From the NCBI RefSeq assembly GCF_000685035.1, contig NZ_BAYB01000050.1, positions 1 to 51,477 on the forward strand: a stretch of 51,477 bases of DNA, written 5' to 3'. The stretch is from Paraburkholderia ferrariae NBRC 106233. GTDB lineage: Bacteria > Pseudomonadota > Gammaproteobacteria > Burkholderiales > Burkholderiaceae. The position numbers were made by a program, and so were the translations under genes. Below are positions 1 to 8,403 of the stretch, one piece after another. The notes below the pieces were generated by a model. The model was given only the letters and a program-made list of their open reading frames with translations, was not told the origin of the DNA and did no database searches. Positions within the stretch are counted from its first letter, which is position 1. Every line of letters starts with the position of its first letter.

Positions 1-1139
1 GGCGCGGCGGCGCTCCGCGCATGACCTGCGGCACCCGCGGCCCCCACGGCGCCCGGCCGCGCTGCCGCGCCCGTATCGCGCGGCGCGGCAACCGTCATGG
101 CGAGTTCGAAAAGACCGTCCCAGGCATCGGGCGGCAGCGCATTGCGCCATTCGCCGCGTGCCTGCGCGGAAAGCCCCTTCACCTGGCGGTCGAGGCGCGC
201 CGCCAGCGTCAGCCCTCGCTCCAGCGTCGCTTCGGTGAGGCGCGCCAGCGCCGGGCCGATGAGCCGCTCGCGCGGCCCCCAGACGCGGTTCTCGCGCAAC
301 AGCACGGCAAGCGGCTTGCCCGCGCCGACGCCGCGCTTGACGCGCAGCAGCGTGCGGATTTCCTCGACCACGGCCCACAACACCAGCACCGAAGCCTCGC
401 CCTCGCCGCGCAGCCCGTCGAGCATGCGCGCGAGCCGTCCGACATCGCCGGTCAGCATCGCTTCGTTGAGCTTGAAAACGTCGTAGCGGGCCACGTTGAG
501 CACGGCATCGTGAATCTGCTCGAAGCTCAACACGCCCTGCGGATACAGCAGGCCGAGTTTCTGGATTTCCTGATGCGCCGCGAGCAGATTGCCTTCCACC
601 CGCTCCGCCACGAACTGCAGCGCACGCCGGCCGTCTTCGCCGGGCGCCACGCGCTGCCCCTGCTGCGCGAGACGCTGGCCGATCCAGTTGGGCAGTTGCG
701 CGCGCTCGACCGGATCGACCTTCAGCGCAACGCCGCTTTCCGCGAGCGCCGTGAACCAGGCCGACTTCTGCGTGGCCGCGTCGAGCCGCGGCAGCGTGAC
801 GAGCGTGAGCACGTCGGGGTTCGCCGCGGCGGCCGATCCGGCAAGCGTCTTGAGCGCCTCCGCGCCTTCCTTGCCGGGCTTGCCCGAGGGAATGCGCAGC
901 TCGACCAGTTGGCGATCGCCGAAGAGCGACATCGACTGGCTCGCGCCGAGGAGCGAGCTCCAGTCGAAGCCCCGCTCCACCGTGAACACCGAGCGGTCGG
1001 TATAGCCTGCCGCGCGCGCAGCCGCACGAATGCGGTCGCACGCCTCCTGGGCGAGCAGATGCTCGTCGCCGTAGACGACGTAGAGGCCGGCAAGGCCCTT
1101 CGCGAGGTGCGGTTCGAGTGCGTCGAGTCGCAGTTGCAT
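1..1139 (-). CDS. holA: DNA polymerase III subunit delta (HolA), 3' end outside window
   Basis: Delta subunit of the clamp loader, which opens the beta sliding clamp for loading at primed DNA. Reading from the ATG at 1139, the protein begins MQLRLDALEPHLAKGL and continues through a family-typical GLYVVYGDEHLL segment. At least 379 codons are open with no stop before the window edge, so the gene is cut by the window, not broken. The visible C-terminal end turns into an Ala/Gly-rich tail beyond the usual length of about 340 residues. It lies 33 nt after lptE in the same direction, the conserved leuS-lptE-holA order. Identification is by family resemblance of the N-terminal half. Confidence 0.9.
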   Translation of the reverse strand, partial: MQLRLDALEPHLAKGLAGLYVVYGDEHLLAQEACDRIRAAARAAGYTDRSVFTVERGFDWSSLLGASQSMSLFGDRQLVELRIPSGKPGKEGAEALKTLAGSAAAANPDVLTLVTLPRLDAATQKSAWFTALAESGVALKVDPVERAQLPNWIGQRLAQQGQRVAPGEDGRRALQFVAERVEGNLLAAHQEIQKLGLLYPQGVLSFEQIHDAVLNVARYDVFKLNEAMLTGDVGRLARMLDGLRGEGEASVLVLWAVVEEIRTLLRVKRGVGAGKPLAVLLRENRVWGPRERLIGPALARLTEATLERGLTLAARLDRQVKGLSAQARGEWRNALPPDAWDGLFELAMTVAAPRDTGAAARPGAVGAAGAAGHARSAAA

Positions 1140-1172
1140 GGAGGAATGGCGCCCGTTCGGGAATGCTGCGGA

Positions 1173-1724
1173 TCAGAGCGGCGGCGGCGGCAGCGGCGCG
1201 CGCGGCGCGACGCCCGGCACCACCTGGTCCGGCGTGGGATGCAGGGTCTTCACGACCGCCAGCCGGCGCGTGAGCTGATCGACTGCGTCGTTCTGCATGT
1301 CCGCGAACAGCAGGTCGGATTCGGTCACCTTCGCCGTGGAGTACTGGTCGCTATAGGTCATGGCGCGATTGAGCGCGATCGTGCTCGGGCGGATCAGCAC
1401 CGAACCGTCCTGCGCAGTCAGCGTGTAGTTCAACGAGTAGTTGACCTGGTATTCCTCGACCACGCCCAGGTAATTGAGCGTGAGCGTGCTGAAGCCGCGC
1501 GCTTCCGAAACGTGCAGCACCGCGTCGGCATTGGACGGCGATTGAACGACAACCGAGTCGCTGCCGCCCTCGATCATGCGCGTGAGGCGCGCGGCAACAG
1601 GCGCCGCCGCGCCGACGATGGCAAGGCGCTTGAACGCGTAGTTCTGCTCGCCGCGCAGCTGGAATCCGCACGCGGAGAGCACCAGCGCACTGCCTGCCAG
1701 TAACAGAAACGATCTGCGAATCAC
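1173..1724 (-). CDS. lptE: LPS-assembly lipoprotein LptE
   Basis: Outer-membrane lipoprotein that plugs the LptD barrel and helps insert lipopolysaccharide. The 183-residue product has a lipoprotein signal peptide ending in the lipobox LSAC, so Cys19 would be lipidated, followed by GFQLRG, the usual start of mature LptE. A proline-rich tail closes the protein. The start is GTG: the ATG two bases upstream runs straight into a stop, and a GGGAG ribosome site sits just upstream of the GTG. It lies 82 nt after leuS and 33 nt before holA and probably shares their transcript. Confidence 0.92.
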   Translation of the reverse strand: MIRRSFLLLAGSALVLSACGFQLRGEQNYAFKRLAIVGAAAPVAARLTRMIEGGSDSVVVQSPSNADAVLHVSEARGFSTLTLNYLGVVEEYQVNYSLNYTLTAQDGSVLIRPSTIALNRAMTYSDQYSTAKVTESDLLFADMQNDAVDQLTRRLAVVKTLHPTPDQVVPGVAPRAPLPPPPL

Positions 1725-1806
1725 ATGAGCTCCCGGGTTCGCGACAGGTTCGTGGCGAGAGCGGGCCGCCGTGGAGGCCGCCCTCGCCGCATCGGATCAC
1801 ACCGCG

Positions 1807-4401
1807 TCAGACCACCACGTTCACGAGACGGCCCGGCACGACGATGATCTTCTTCGGCGCACGGCCTTCGGCAAACTTCGCGACCATCTCGTGCGCGAGC
1901 GCAGCCGCTTCGATCGCGGCCTTGTCCGCCTCCTTCGCGACCGTCACGGCGCCGCGCACCTTGCCGTTCACCTGCAGCACGAGTTCGATCTCGGCCTGCT
2001 CCAGCGCCTTTTCGTCGACCTTCGGCCAGGGCGCGTCGAGCAGCGTGCCGAATTCGTCCGCATAGCCGAGTTCCTGCCAGAGCTGGAACGTGAGGTGCGG
2101 CACCACCGGATACAGCGCGCGCAGCAGCACGCCAAAGGTTTCGCGCTGCACGCCTGCGCCGGCTCCCCTGGCGTTTTCGATCGCGTTGAGCATCTTCATG
2201 GCCGCCGAAACGACGGTGTTGTACTGCAGACGCTGATAGTCGAAGTCGGCCTGCTTGAGCACGCTATAGACTTCGCGGCGCAGCGCCTTTTCGACGTCCG
2301 TGAGCGTGGCCGCGTCAAACGAGGCGCGCGACTGGATCGCCCCGGCGTTCGCGTAGCCGAAGGCCCACACGCGGCGCAGGAAGCGGCTCGCGCCTTCCAC
2401 GCCCGCGCCCGACCATTCGAGCTGCTGCTCGGGCGGCGCCGCGAACATCGTGAACAGACGCGCGGTGTCCGCGCCGTACTGATCGATCAGCACCTGCGGA
2501 TCGACGCCGTTGTTCTTCGACTTCGACATCTTTTCGATGCCGCCCAGCACCACGGGCTGGCCGTCGCCATTGAGCGTGGCGCCGACCGGGCGGCCCTTGT
2601 CGTCGTGCGTGACGCTCACGTCGGCCGGGTTGTACCAGGTCTTCTTGCCCGACGCGTCTTCGCGATAGAACGTTTCGTTGAGCACCATGCCCTGGGTAAG
2701 CAGGTTCTTCGCCGGCTCGCCGAACTTCACGAGGCCGAGGTCGCGCGAGACCTTCGCCCAGAAGCGCGAATACAAGAGGTGAAGAATGGCGTGCTCGATA
2801 CCGCCGATGTACTGGTCCATCGGCATCCAGTAGTCGGTGCGCGCGTCCACCATGGTCGCAGCGTCGGGCGCCGCGTAGCGGTAGAAGTACCACGACGAAT
2901 CGACGAAGGTGTCCATCGTGTCGGTTTCGCGCTTCGCGTCGGCGCCGCATTTCGGGCACTTGCAGTTCAGGAACGCCTCGGACTTCGCGAGCGGGTTGCC
3001 CGTGCCGTCCGGCACGAGGTCTTCCGGCAGCACCACGGGCAGATCCTGCTCGGGCACCGGCACGTCGCCGCAGCTCGGGCAATGGATGATGGGGATCGGC
3101 GTGCCCCAGTAGCGCTGGCGCGAGATGCCCCAGTCGCGCAGGCGCCACGTGACCTGCTTGTCGCCGAAGCCGTGCGCCTTCAAGTCCGCCGCGACCGCGT
3201 CCACGGCCTGCTGGTAGTGCAGGCCGTCGAACTTGCCGCTATTGATGCAGACCGCGCGCTCCTTGTCGCCGTACCACTCCTGCCAGCCGTCGAGCGAGTA
3301 GGTCTCGCCTTCCACCGCGATCACCTGTTTGATCGGCAGGTCGTACTTCTTCGCGAACGCGAAGTCGCGCTCGTCGTGGCCCGGCACGCCCATCACGGCG
3401 CCTTCGCCGTAGCTCATGAGCACGTAGTTGCCGATCCACACCGGCACGGCTTCGTTCGTGATCGGGTGCGTCACGGTGAAGCCCGTGGCGACGCCCTTTT
3501 TCTCCATCGTCGCGACGTCGGCTTCGGCCACGCCGCCGCGCTTGCATTCGTCGATGAACGCCTGCAGTTCCGGCCGGCCCTCTGCGAGACGCGTGGCGAG
3601 CGGATGCTCGGCGGCGATCGCGGCGAAGGTCACGCCCATGATGGTATCGGCGCGCGTGGTGAACACGCGCAGCAGCTTCTGCTCGCCGTCGAGCTCATAC
3701 GGGAAGCCGAAGTTCACGCCGAAGCTCTTGCCGATCCAGTTCTGCTGCATGATCTTCACGCGCTCGGGCCAGCCGAGGCCGCCGAGGTCGTTCAGCAGTT
3801 CGTCGGCGTACTGCGTGATGCGCAGGTAGTACATCGGGATTTCGCGCTTTTCCACGAGCGCGCCCGAGCGCCAGCCGCGGCCGTCGATCACCTGCTCGTT
3901 GGCGAGCACGGTCTGGTCGACGGGGTCCCAGTTCACCGTGCCGGTCTTCTTGTAGGCGATGCCCTTCTCCAGCATCTTCAGGAAGAACCACTGGTTCCAC
4001 TTGTAGTAGTCGGGCTTGCAGGTGGCGATTTCGCGCGACCAGTCGATCGCGAGACCCATCGCCTTCATCTGGCCCTTCATGTACTCGATGTTGTCGTAGG
4101 TCCAGCGGGCCGGCGGCACGCCGTTGGCCATCGCGGCGTTTTCGGCGGGCATGCCGAACGCGTCCCAGCCCATCGGCATGAGCGTGTTGTAGCCGTTCAT
4201 GCGCAAATAACGGTACATCACGTCGTTGATCGTGTAGTTCCGCACGTGGCCCATGTGCAGCTTGCCCGACGGGTACGGCAGCATCGAGACGCAATAGAAC
4301 TTGGGCTTGTCGGCCTTCTCGGCCGTCCGGTAGGCGTCAGTGGCGCGCCATTCGCCTTGCGCGGCGGATTCGACGTCGGAGGGAACGTATTTTTCGAGCA
4401 T
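1807..4401 (-). CDS. leuS: Leucyl-tRNA synthetase
   Basis: Class I aminoacyl-tRNA synthetase that charges tRNA-Leu, in the cytoplasm. The 864-residue length matches bacterial LeuRS. The HIGH signature appears as HMGH (residues 49-52) after PYPSGKL, and KMSKS appears at 624-628. The region between contains the editing (CP1) domain, with TTRADTIMGVTF, and a Cys-pair zinc module (CPKCGAD). The start chosen is the ATG at 4401 (MLEKYVPSDVE), because the open frame further upstream encodes basic sequence unlike the family. A TATAAT box about 115 nt upstream of the ATG supports a separate promoter in addition to any read-through from exbD. Confidence 0.97.
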   Translation of the reverse strand: MLEKYVPSDVESAAQGEWRATDAYRTAEKADKPKFYCVSMLPYPSGKLHMGHVRNYTINDVMYRYLRMNGYNTLMPMGWDAFGMPAENAAMANGVPPARWTYDNIEYMKGQMKAMGLAIDWSREIATCKPDYYKWNQWFFLKMLEKGIAYKKTGTVNWDPVDQTVLANEQVIDGRGWRSGALVEKREIPMYYLRITQYADELLNDLGGLGWPERVKIMQQNWIGKSFGVNFGFPYELDGEQKLLRVFTTRADTIMGVTFAAIAAEHPLATRLAEGRPELQAFIDECKRGGVAEADVATMEKKGVATGFTVTHPITNEAVPVWIGNYVLMSYGEGAVMGVPGHDERDFAFAKKYDLPIKQVIAVEGETYSLDGWQEWYGDKERAVCINSGKFDGLHYQQAVDAVAADLKAHGFGDKQVTWRLRDWGISRQRYWGTPIPIIHCPSCGDVPVPEQDLPVVLPEDLVPDGTGNPLAKSEAFLNCKCPKCGADAKRETDTMDTFVDSSWYFYRYAAPDAATMVDARTDYWMPMDQYIGGIEHAILHLLYSRFWAKVSRDLGLVKFGEPAKNLLTQGMVLNETFYREDASGKKTWYNPADVSVTHDDKGRPVGATLNGDGQPVVLGGIEKMSKSKNNGVDPQVLIDQYGADTARLFTMFAAPPEQQLEWSGAGVEGASRFLRRVWAFGYANAGAIQSRASFDAATLTDVEKALRREVYSVLKQADFDYQRLQYNTVVSAAMKMLNAIENARGAGAGVQRETFGVLLRALYPVVPHLTFQLWQELGYADEFGTLLDAPWPKVDEKALEQAEIELVLQVNGKVRGAVTVAKEADKAAIEAAALAHEMVAKFAEGRAPKKIIVVPGRLVNVVV

Positions 4402-4518
4402 GGTGTGGATGGGGAATCGCAAATTCGGGCGGATTCGGCGCCGGACGCACCGGACGGCGATTCGTGGAACCGGCTGGTGGCAGTGGCCTTTCTGGGCCCT
4501 TTTTACAGGGAAACGCTG

Positions 4519-4543
4519 ATTATACCGTTGAGTACCGTTGAGT
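4519..4543 (-). promoter_or_regulatory. Probable leuS promoter with tandem 10-bp repeat
   Basis: On the minus strand a perfect TATAAT occupies 4524-4519. Directly upstream, sharing one base with it, are two exact tandem copies of ACTCAACGGT (4543-4524), so the spacer of the promoter is made of repeat. No good -35 hexamer is visible 16-18 nt upstream. It lies in the 220-nt gap between exbD and leuS. The role as promoter is inferred. Confidence 0.5.
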
Positions 4544-4621
4544 CGGCCGTGCTTTCCGCCTGGCGGGATTCGGGCGCGGCTCAAGGCGCCATGCGGCACG
4601 GCGCGGGGCCCGCGGCGCCGC

Positions 4622-5056
4622 TCAAGGCTTGCCCGCGGCGGGCGGCTCGGTCACGAAGCCGATGCGCTCGAGTCCCGCCTGCTGGGCCGCCCCCATGACC
4701 TGGGCGATCACCTCGTAGCGCGTTTCGCGCGCGGCGCGCAACTGCAGATCGGGCTGGGCGTCTTCGGCGGCTTTGCCGGCCGCCGCGAAGCGCGCGCGCA
4801 TCTCGTCGAGCGAGATCGGCTGGGCGTTCCAGTAGAGCTTGCCGGCGGCGTCGATGGAAAGCGTGACGGTTTGCGGCGTCTGCCGCGCCGGCTCGGCGGC
4901 CACCTGCGGCAGATCGAGACGGATGGCGTGCGTGAAGAGCGGCGCGGTGATGATGAAGATGACGAGCAGCACCAGCATGACGTCGATGAGCGGCGTCATG
5001 TTGATCTCGGCCATGGGTGCCGAGTCGCGCTTCCTTTCGAGTCCGCCGAATGCCAT
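4622..5056 (-). CDS. exbD: ExbD/TolR family biopolymer transport protein
   Basis: Inner-membrane partner of an ExbB/TolQ proton channel, coupling proton flow to energised outer-membrane transport. The 144-residue protein has one transmembrane helix near residues 18-40. The INMTPLIDVMLVLLVIF segment carries the conserved Asp that takes part in proton conduction. The rest is a periplasmic domain. It lies 33 nt after exbB with a GGAG ribosome site. No TonB gene is in the window, so I cannot tell from context whether it serves TonB; the sequence looks more ExbD-like than TolR-like, and no tol-pal genes are nearby. Confidence 0.88.
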   Translation of the reverse strand: MAFGGLERKRDSAPMAEINMTPLIDVMLVLLVIFIITAPLFTHAIRLDLPQVAAEPARQTPQTVTLSIDAAGKLYWNAQPISLDEMRARFAAAGKAAEDAQPDLQLRAARETRYEVIAQVMGAAQQAGLERIGFVTEPPAAGKP

Positions 5057-5089
5057 CGGATGCTCCTTCGCGTGACTGCCGTGCCGCGT

Positions 5090-5800
5090 TCAGTCGGGGT
5101 CCGACTCGAGCGCGGCCTCGCGGCGCGGCGCGGCGCCGGCGGCCGGGCAGACGTAGGCGTGCAGATCGTGCGCGAAGCCGTCGAGGTCGTCGCCGAGCTG
5201 GCGCGCAAGCCGGCCGAGCACGTTGTAGGCGAGCACCGCCGGAATCGCCACGACGAGGCCGAAGGCCGTCATGATGAGCGCCTCGCCCACGGGGCCGGCC
5301 ACGTTCTCGATCTGCGCCTGGCCGCTCGCCGCGATGCTGCCGAGCGCGTGATAGATGCCCCAGACGGTGCCGAGCAGCCCCACGAACGGCGCCGTGCTGC
5401 CCACCGAGGCAAGCAGCACCTGGCCGAATTCGAGGCGCCGCTGCGAGGCCTGAAGCGCGCCGCGCAGCGCGCGCAGCACGCGCTCGCCGCGCTCGACCTT
5501 CGCGAGCATCGCACCGGACGGATCGGCCTCGGCGGCCGCAAGCGCCGCTTCGGCGAGCGGCAGGAACACGCGCTCCCGGTCGGCGCGGCGCATGAGCGCC
5601 ACGCCGTCGGCGAGCGTGCGGGCCTGCCAGAACTGCGCGAGCGCGCGCGGCCCCTGGCGCTTCGCCCGCGCGAGCACCCAGCTCTTGACGATCAGGAAGC
5701 ACCAGCTCGCGATCGACATCGCCAGCAACACCCACGCAACCGCGTGCGTGACGGCGTCGCTCGATTGCAGATAGTGGATGACTCCGGTACCCGCTGCCAT
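5090..5800 (-). CDS. exbB: MotA/TolQ/ExbB proton channel family protein
   Basis: Polytopic inner-membrane subunit that forms the proton channel with ExbD. The 236-residue protein has a first hydrophobic helix around residues 20-40 and a conserved pair of helices in the second half. The stretches STAPFVGLLGTVWGIYHA and GEALIMTAFGLVVAIPAVLAYN are the family hallmark. It is directly upstream of exbD, as is usual for this pair, and 78 nt downstream of dapB. Assignment to ExbB rather than TolQ is by neighbour and overall resemblance. Confidence 0.88.
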   Translation of the reverse strand: MAAGTGVIHYLQSSDAVTHAVAWVLLAMSIASWCFLIVKSWVLARAKRQGPRALAQFWQARTLADGVALMRRADRERVFLPLAEAALAAAEADPSGAMLAKVERGERVLRALRGALQASQRRLEFGQVLLASVGSTAPFVGLLGTVWGIYHALGSIAASGQAQIENVAGPVGEALIMTAFGLVVAIPAVLAYNVLGRLARQLGDDLDGFAHDLHAYVCPAAGAAPRREAALESDPD

Positions 5801-5878
5801 CGGACCTCGCTATCCGGTTTTCCGGCTGTTGTGCCTGAATGCCGCCCGAGCCGGCCTGAGCCCGCTCGGGCGCCGGGC

Positions 5879-6676
5879 TCAGCGCAGGCCGAGCACGTCC
5901 TGCATATCGTACAGCCCGCGCGGCTTGTCTTCGAGAAAGCGCGCGGCGCGCACGCTGCCTTGCGCGTAGGAGAGGCGGCTCGACGACTTGTGCGTGATCT
6001 CGATGCGCTCGCCCGTGCCGGCGAACAGAACCGTATGGTCGCCGACGATGTCGCCGCCGCGAATCGCCGAAAACCCGATCGTCGAGGGATCGCGCTCGCC
6101 CGTCACGCCGTGGCGGCCGTACACGGCGCAATCGTCGAGGCTGCGGCCGAGCGCGTGCGCCACGGCTTCGCCCATCGCGAGCGCCGTGCCCGAAGGCGCA
6201 TCGACCTTGTGGCGATGGTGCGCCTCGATGATCTCGATGTCGTAGCCGGTTTCGAAGAAGCGCGCCGCGTATTCGAGCAGCTTGAGCGTGACATTCACGC
6301 CTACGCTCATGTTGGCCGCAAAAACGATGCCGATCTGCTCCGCGGCGGTGGCGAGCTGGGCCTTCTGCGGCGCGTCGAAGCCCGTCGTGCCGATCACCAT
6401 CTTCACGCCGTGCCGCCGTGCCGCTTCCAGATGGACGAGCGTGGCTTCGGGGCGCGTGAAGTCGATGAGGCAATCGCTTTGCGCGAACACCGCTTCGATG
6501 TCGTCGGTGATCCGCACGCCCGCGTCCTTGCCGAGGAACGCGCCCGCGTCCTGCCCGACGGCCGCCGAGCCCTTGCGCACCAGCGCGCCGGACAGTGTCG
6601 CATCGGGCGAGTTCAGGACGGTTTCGATGAGCATGCGGCCCATGCGGCCCGACGCTCCGGCGATTGCGATTTTCAT
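5879..6676 (-). CDS. dapB: 4-hydroxy-tetrahydrodipicolinate reductase
   Basis: Reduces 4-hydroxy-tetrahydrodipicolinate in the diaminopimelate/lysine pathway, needed for peptidoglycan cross-links. The 265-residue length is typical. A Rossmann motif GASGRMG (residues 7-13) binds NAD(P)H. The catalytic region reads EIIEAHHRHKVDAPSGTAL, with the conserved HH and K-x3-SGT substrate site. A GGGAAG ribosome site precedes the ATG. The gene follows a strong terminator after bamE, so it may have its own promoter in the 47 nt between. Confidence 0.96.
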   Translation of the reverse strand: MKIAIAGASGRMGRMLIETVLNSPDATLSGALVRKGSAAVGQDAGAFLGKDAGVRITDDIEAVFAQSDCLIDFTRPEATLVHLEAARRHGVKMVIGTTGFDAPQKAQLATAAEQIGIVFAANMSVGVNVTLKLLEYAARFFETGYDIEIIEAHHRHKVDAPSGTALAMGEAVAHALGRSLDDCAVYGRHGVTGERDPSTIGFSAIRGGDIVGDHTVLFAGTGERIEITHKSSSRLSYAQGSVRAARFLEDKPRGLYDMQDVLGLR

Positions 6677-6723
6677 GGATCTTCCCGAAACGAAAGCGCG
6701 GCCCCGGCAAAACCGGCGCTGCG

Positions 6724-6751
6724 AAAAAAATACGGCGGCCCGAAGCCGCCG
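6724..6751 (-). terminator. Intrinsic terminator downstream of bamE
   Basis: On the minus strand a perfect 7-bp stem (CGGCGGC with GCCGCCG, 5-nt loop) is followed by a near-continuous T run (TATTTTTTT). It sits between bamE and dapB and should end most bamE transcripts. Confidence 0.8.
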
Positions 6752-6826
6752 GCGAGGCGCGCAGCGGGAGCCGGACTTCAGGCGGCTCGCGCGTTGCGCG
6801 ACAGGCTTAATCGATGGACAGCCGGA

Positions 6827-7768
6827 TCAGCTGCCCATTCCCGCGGCACCCGAGGCGGGCACGGTCGGCGGCGCGGTGAGCGGCGAGTTCAGCGAGGGCG
6901 ACGGCGGCGCCGCGTTGGTGTCGCCGGTGCCCTGCGCGCCCGGCGCCGGGCCGACCGGGTTCGACTGCACGCCCTGGATCTGCGGCGGCGGCGGACGGCG
7001 CAGCTGGACCTGCGACGGCATCGAGCCCACGTTCGGCGGCAGTGCCGTCGAAGGCGGCGTGTTGGCGCGCACCGAAGGCGTCACGCTGGACGGCATCTGC
7101 ACGGCTTCCGTGGCGCGGTTGGCCGCCGCGGCGGCCTGCACGTTCGGATCCTGCGGGAGCGCGGCCGTGGCGGCGCCCAGTTCGGACGTGGGCGTGCGCG
7201 CCGTGTCGGGAACGGCCGGGCGGGTTGCCGTGGTGGCGGCGGTAGCTCCCGACGCTGCGGCAGCCGATGCTGCGGCAGTCGCAGAGGCGGCGGCGGCCGC
7301 CTCCGCAGCGGCCTTCTTCCTGCTGCCGCGGTCGCCGTCGATTTCGGCCAGCAGCTCGAGGTTCGACGGCAGATCTTCGCCGCCCGACCAGCTCGCCACG
7401 GTATCGCCCTCGAACAGCACGACGAAGTCGCGCTGCTGAACCACGGCCGTCGAGCCGCGCTTGAAGTAGAAAACGTAGTCCCAGCGGTTGGTGTGGAACA
7501 TGTCGGCGAGGAGCGGCGTGCCGAGCAGCTGGCGCACCTCGGCGCGCGACATGCCCACACGCATCTGCGCCGCGGCTTCCTTCGAAACGAAGTTGCCCTG
7601 CACGATCGTGATCCGGTACGGCGTAATGCTTTGTGCGATGCGCTGCGTCAGGCTGTCGTAAGTCGAGCAGCCGGAAAGCCCCGAAAGTGCTGCTGCGGCC
7701 AGCAGGGTGCAAGCCAGGGCGCTCGAAAGACGGCCGCCCCGGCCGATCGTTTTGGATTCTGGAATCAT
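6827..7768 (-). CDS. bamE: BamE/SmpA-OmlA outer-membrane assembly lipoprotein with long C-terminal extension
   Basis: Lipoprotein component of the BAM machine that folds outer-membrane proteins. The start at 7768 (MIPESKTIG) gives a signal peptide ending in the lipobox LSGC followed by STYDSL. The BamE fold follows: IVQGNFVSKEAAAQMRVGMS, the conserved VRQLLGTPLL helix and FHTNRWDYVFYFKRG. That domain ends near residue 140. The remaining roughly 170 residues are Ala-, Pro- and Thr-rich and look disordered, making the protein 313 residues against about 113 in E. coli. It is divergent from fur. A TTGACA hexamer at 7828-7823 (minus strand) may be its -35 element. Confidence 0.9.
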   Translation of the reverse strand: MIPESKTIGRGGRLSSALACTLLAAAALSGLSGCSTYDSLTQRIAQSITPYRITIVQGNFVSKEAAAQMRVGMSRAEVRQLLGTPLLADMFHTNRWDYVFYFKRGSTAVVQQRDFVVLFEGDTVASWSGGEDLPSNLELLAEIDGDRGSRKKAAAEAAAAASATAAASAAAASGATAATTATRPAVPDTARTPTSELGAATAALPQDPNVQAAAAANRATEAVQMPSSVTPSVRANTPPSTALPPNVGSMPSQVQLRRPPPPQIQGVQSNPVGPAPGAQGTGDTNAAPPSPSLNSPLTAPPTVPASGAAGMGS

Positions 7769-7894
7769 TTCCCTCACCGTGCGGGCTAGTCTCGAAGCCG
7801 CGCTAGTTTTCCGTCGAAGTTCTGTCAAAGATGACCGGAACAGCAAACCGCATTAACATTAGAACCCAGCATTGTACTCCAGGGACTTATAGTC

Positions 7895-8323
7895 ATGACC
7901 AATCCAGCCGATCTCAAGAACATCGGACTCAAGGCGACGCTGCCTCGCCTCAAGATCCTGGAGATTTTTCAGCACAGCCCAGTACGCCATCTCACGGCCG
8001 AAGACGTGTATCGCAACCTGCTGAACGAGGATCTCGATATCGGGCTCGCCACCGTGTATCGCGTGCTCACGCAGTTCGAGCAGGCGGGGCTCCTCACGCG
8101 CAGCAACTTCGAATCGGGCAAGGCGGTGTTCGAGCTGAACGAGGGCAGCCACCACGACCACCTGGTCTGCCTCGACTGCGGGCTCGTGGAGGAATTCTTC
8201 GACCCCGAAATCGAAAAACGCCAGCAGATGATCGCCAACGAGCGCGGCTTCAAGCTCCAGGAGCACGCTCTGGCGCTGTACGGCGCCTGCACGAAGGAAA
8301 ACTGCCCGCACCGCAAGCACTGA
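7895..8323 (+). CDS. fur: Ferric uptake regulator Fur
   Basis: Iron-responsive repressor of iron-acquisition genes. The 142-residue protein has the usual two-domain layout: an N-terminal winged helix containing DIGLATVYRVLTQFEQAGLL, then a dimerisation and metal-binding domain. The latter contains SHHDHLVCLDCG, with Cys92 and Cys95, and a second pair Cys132/Cys137 near the C-terminus. An AGGGA ribosome site precedes the ATG. It is transcribed away from bamE, a conserved arrangement in this group, and converges on allA. Confidence 0.97.
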   Translation: MTNPADLKNIGLKATLPRLKILEIFQHSPVRHLTAEDVYRNLLNEDLDIGLATVYRVLTQFEQAGLLTRSNFESGKAVFELNEGSHHDHLVCLDCGLVEEFFDPEIEKRQQMIANERGFKLQEHALALYGACTKENCPHRKH

Positions 8324-8350
8324 GCGCGGCGCGGCTTTTCCCGCACGAAA

Positions 8351-8390
8351 AACGCAAGACGCCACGGCCATGCCGTGGCGTCTTGCTATG
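8351..8390 (-). terminator. Bidirectional terminator between fur and allA
   Basis: A perfect 15-bp inverted repeat (8354-8368 and 8372-8386) with a 3-nt loop. On the minus strand the hairpin is followed by GTTTTT, so it is a strong terminator for allA; in the other direction it has no T run but may still slow fur read-through. Confidence 0.88.
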
Positions 8391-8403
8391 GGAAACCGCT
8401 GGA

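Noticed and set aside
4402..4518. Leader peptide or T-box control of leuS
   Set aside because: No ATG-led Leu-rich frame and no T-box-like structure is visible; T-boxes are also not expected in this group.
1771..4698. 975-codon plus-strand open frame opposite leuS
   Set aside because: It is His/Arg/Ala-rich with no family resemblance, lies exactly opposite leuS, and is the expected effect of GC-rich third positions.
4538..7789. 1083-codon plus-strand frame opposite exbD, exbB, dapB and bamE
   Set aside because: It spans four real minus-strand genes and their spacers, and its composition is Arg/Gly-rich noise.
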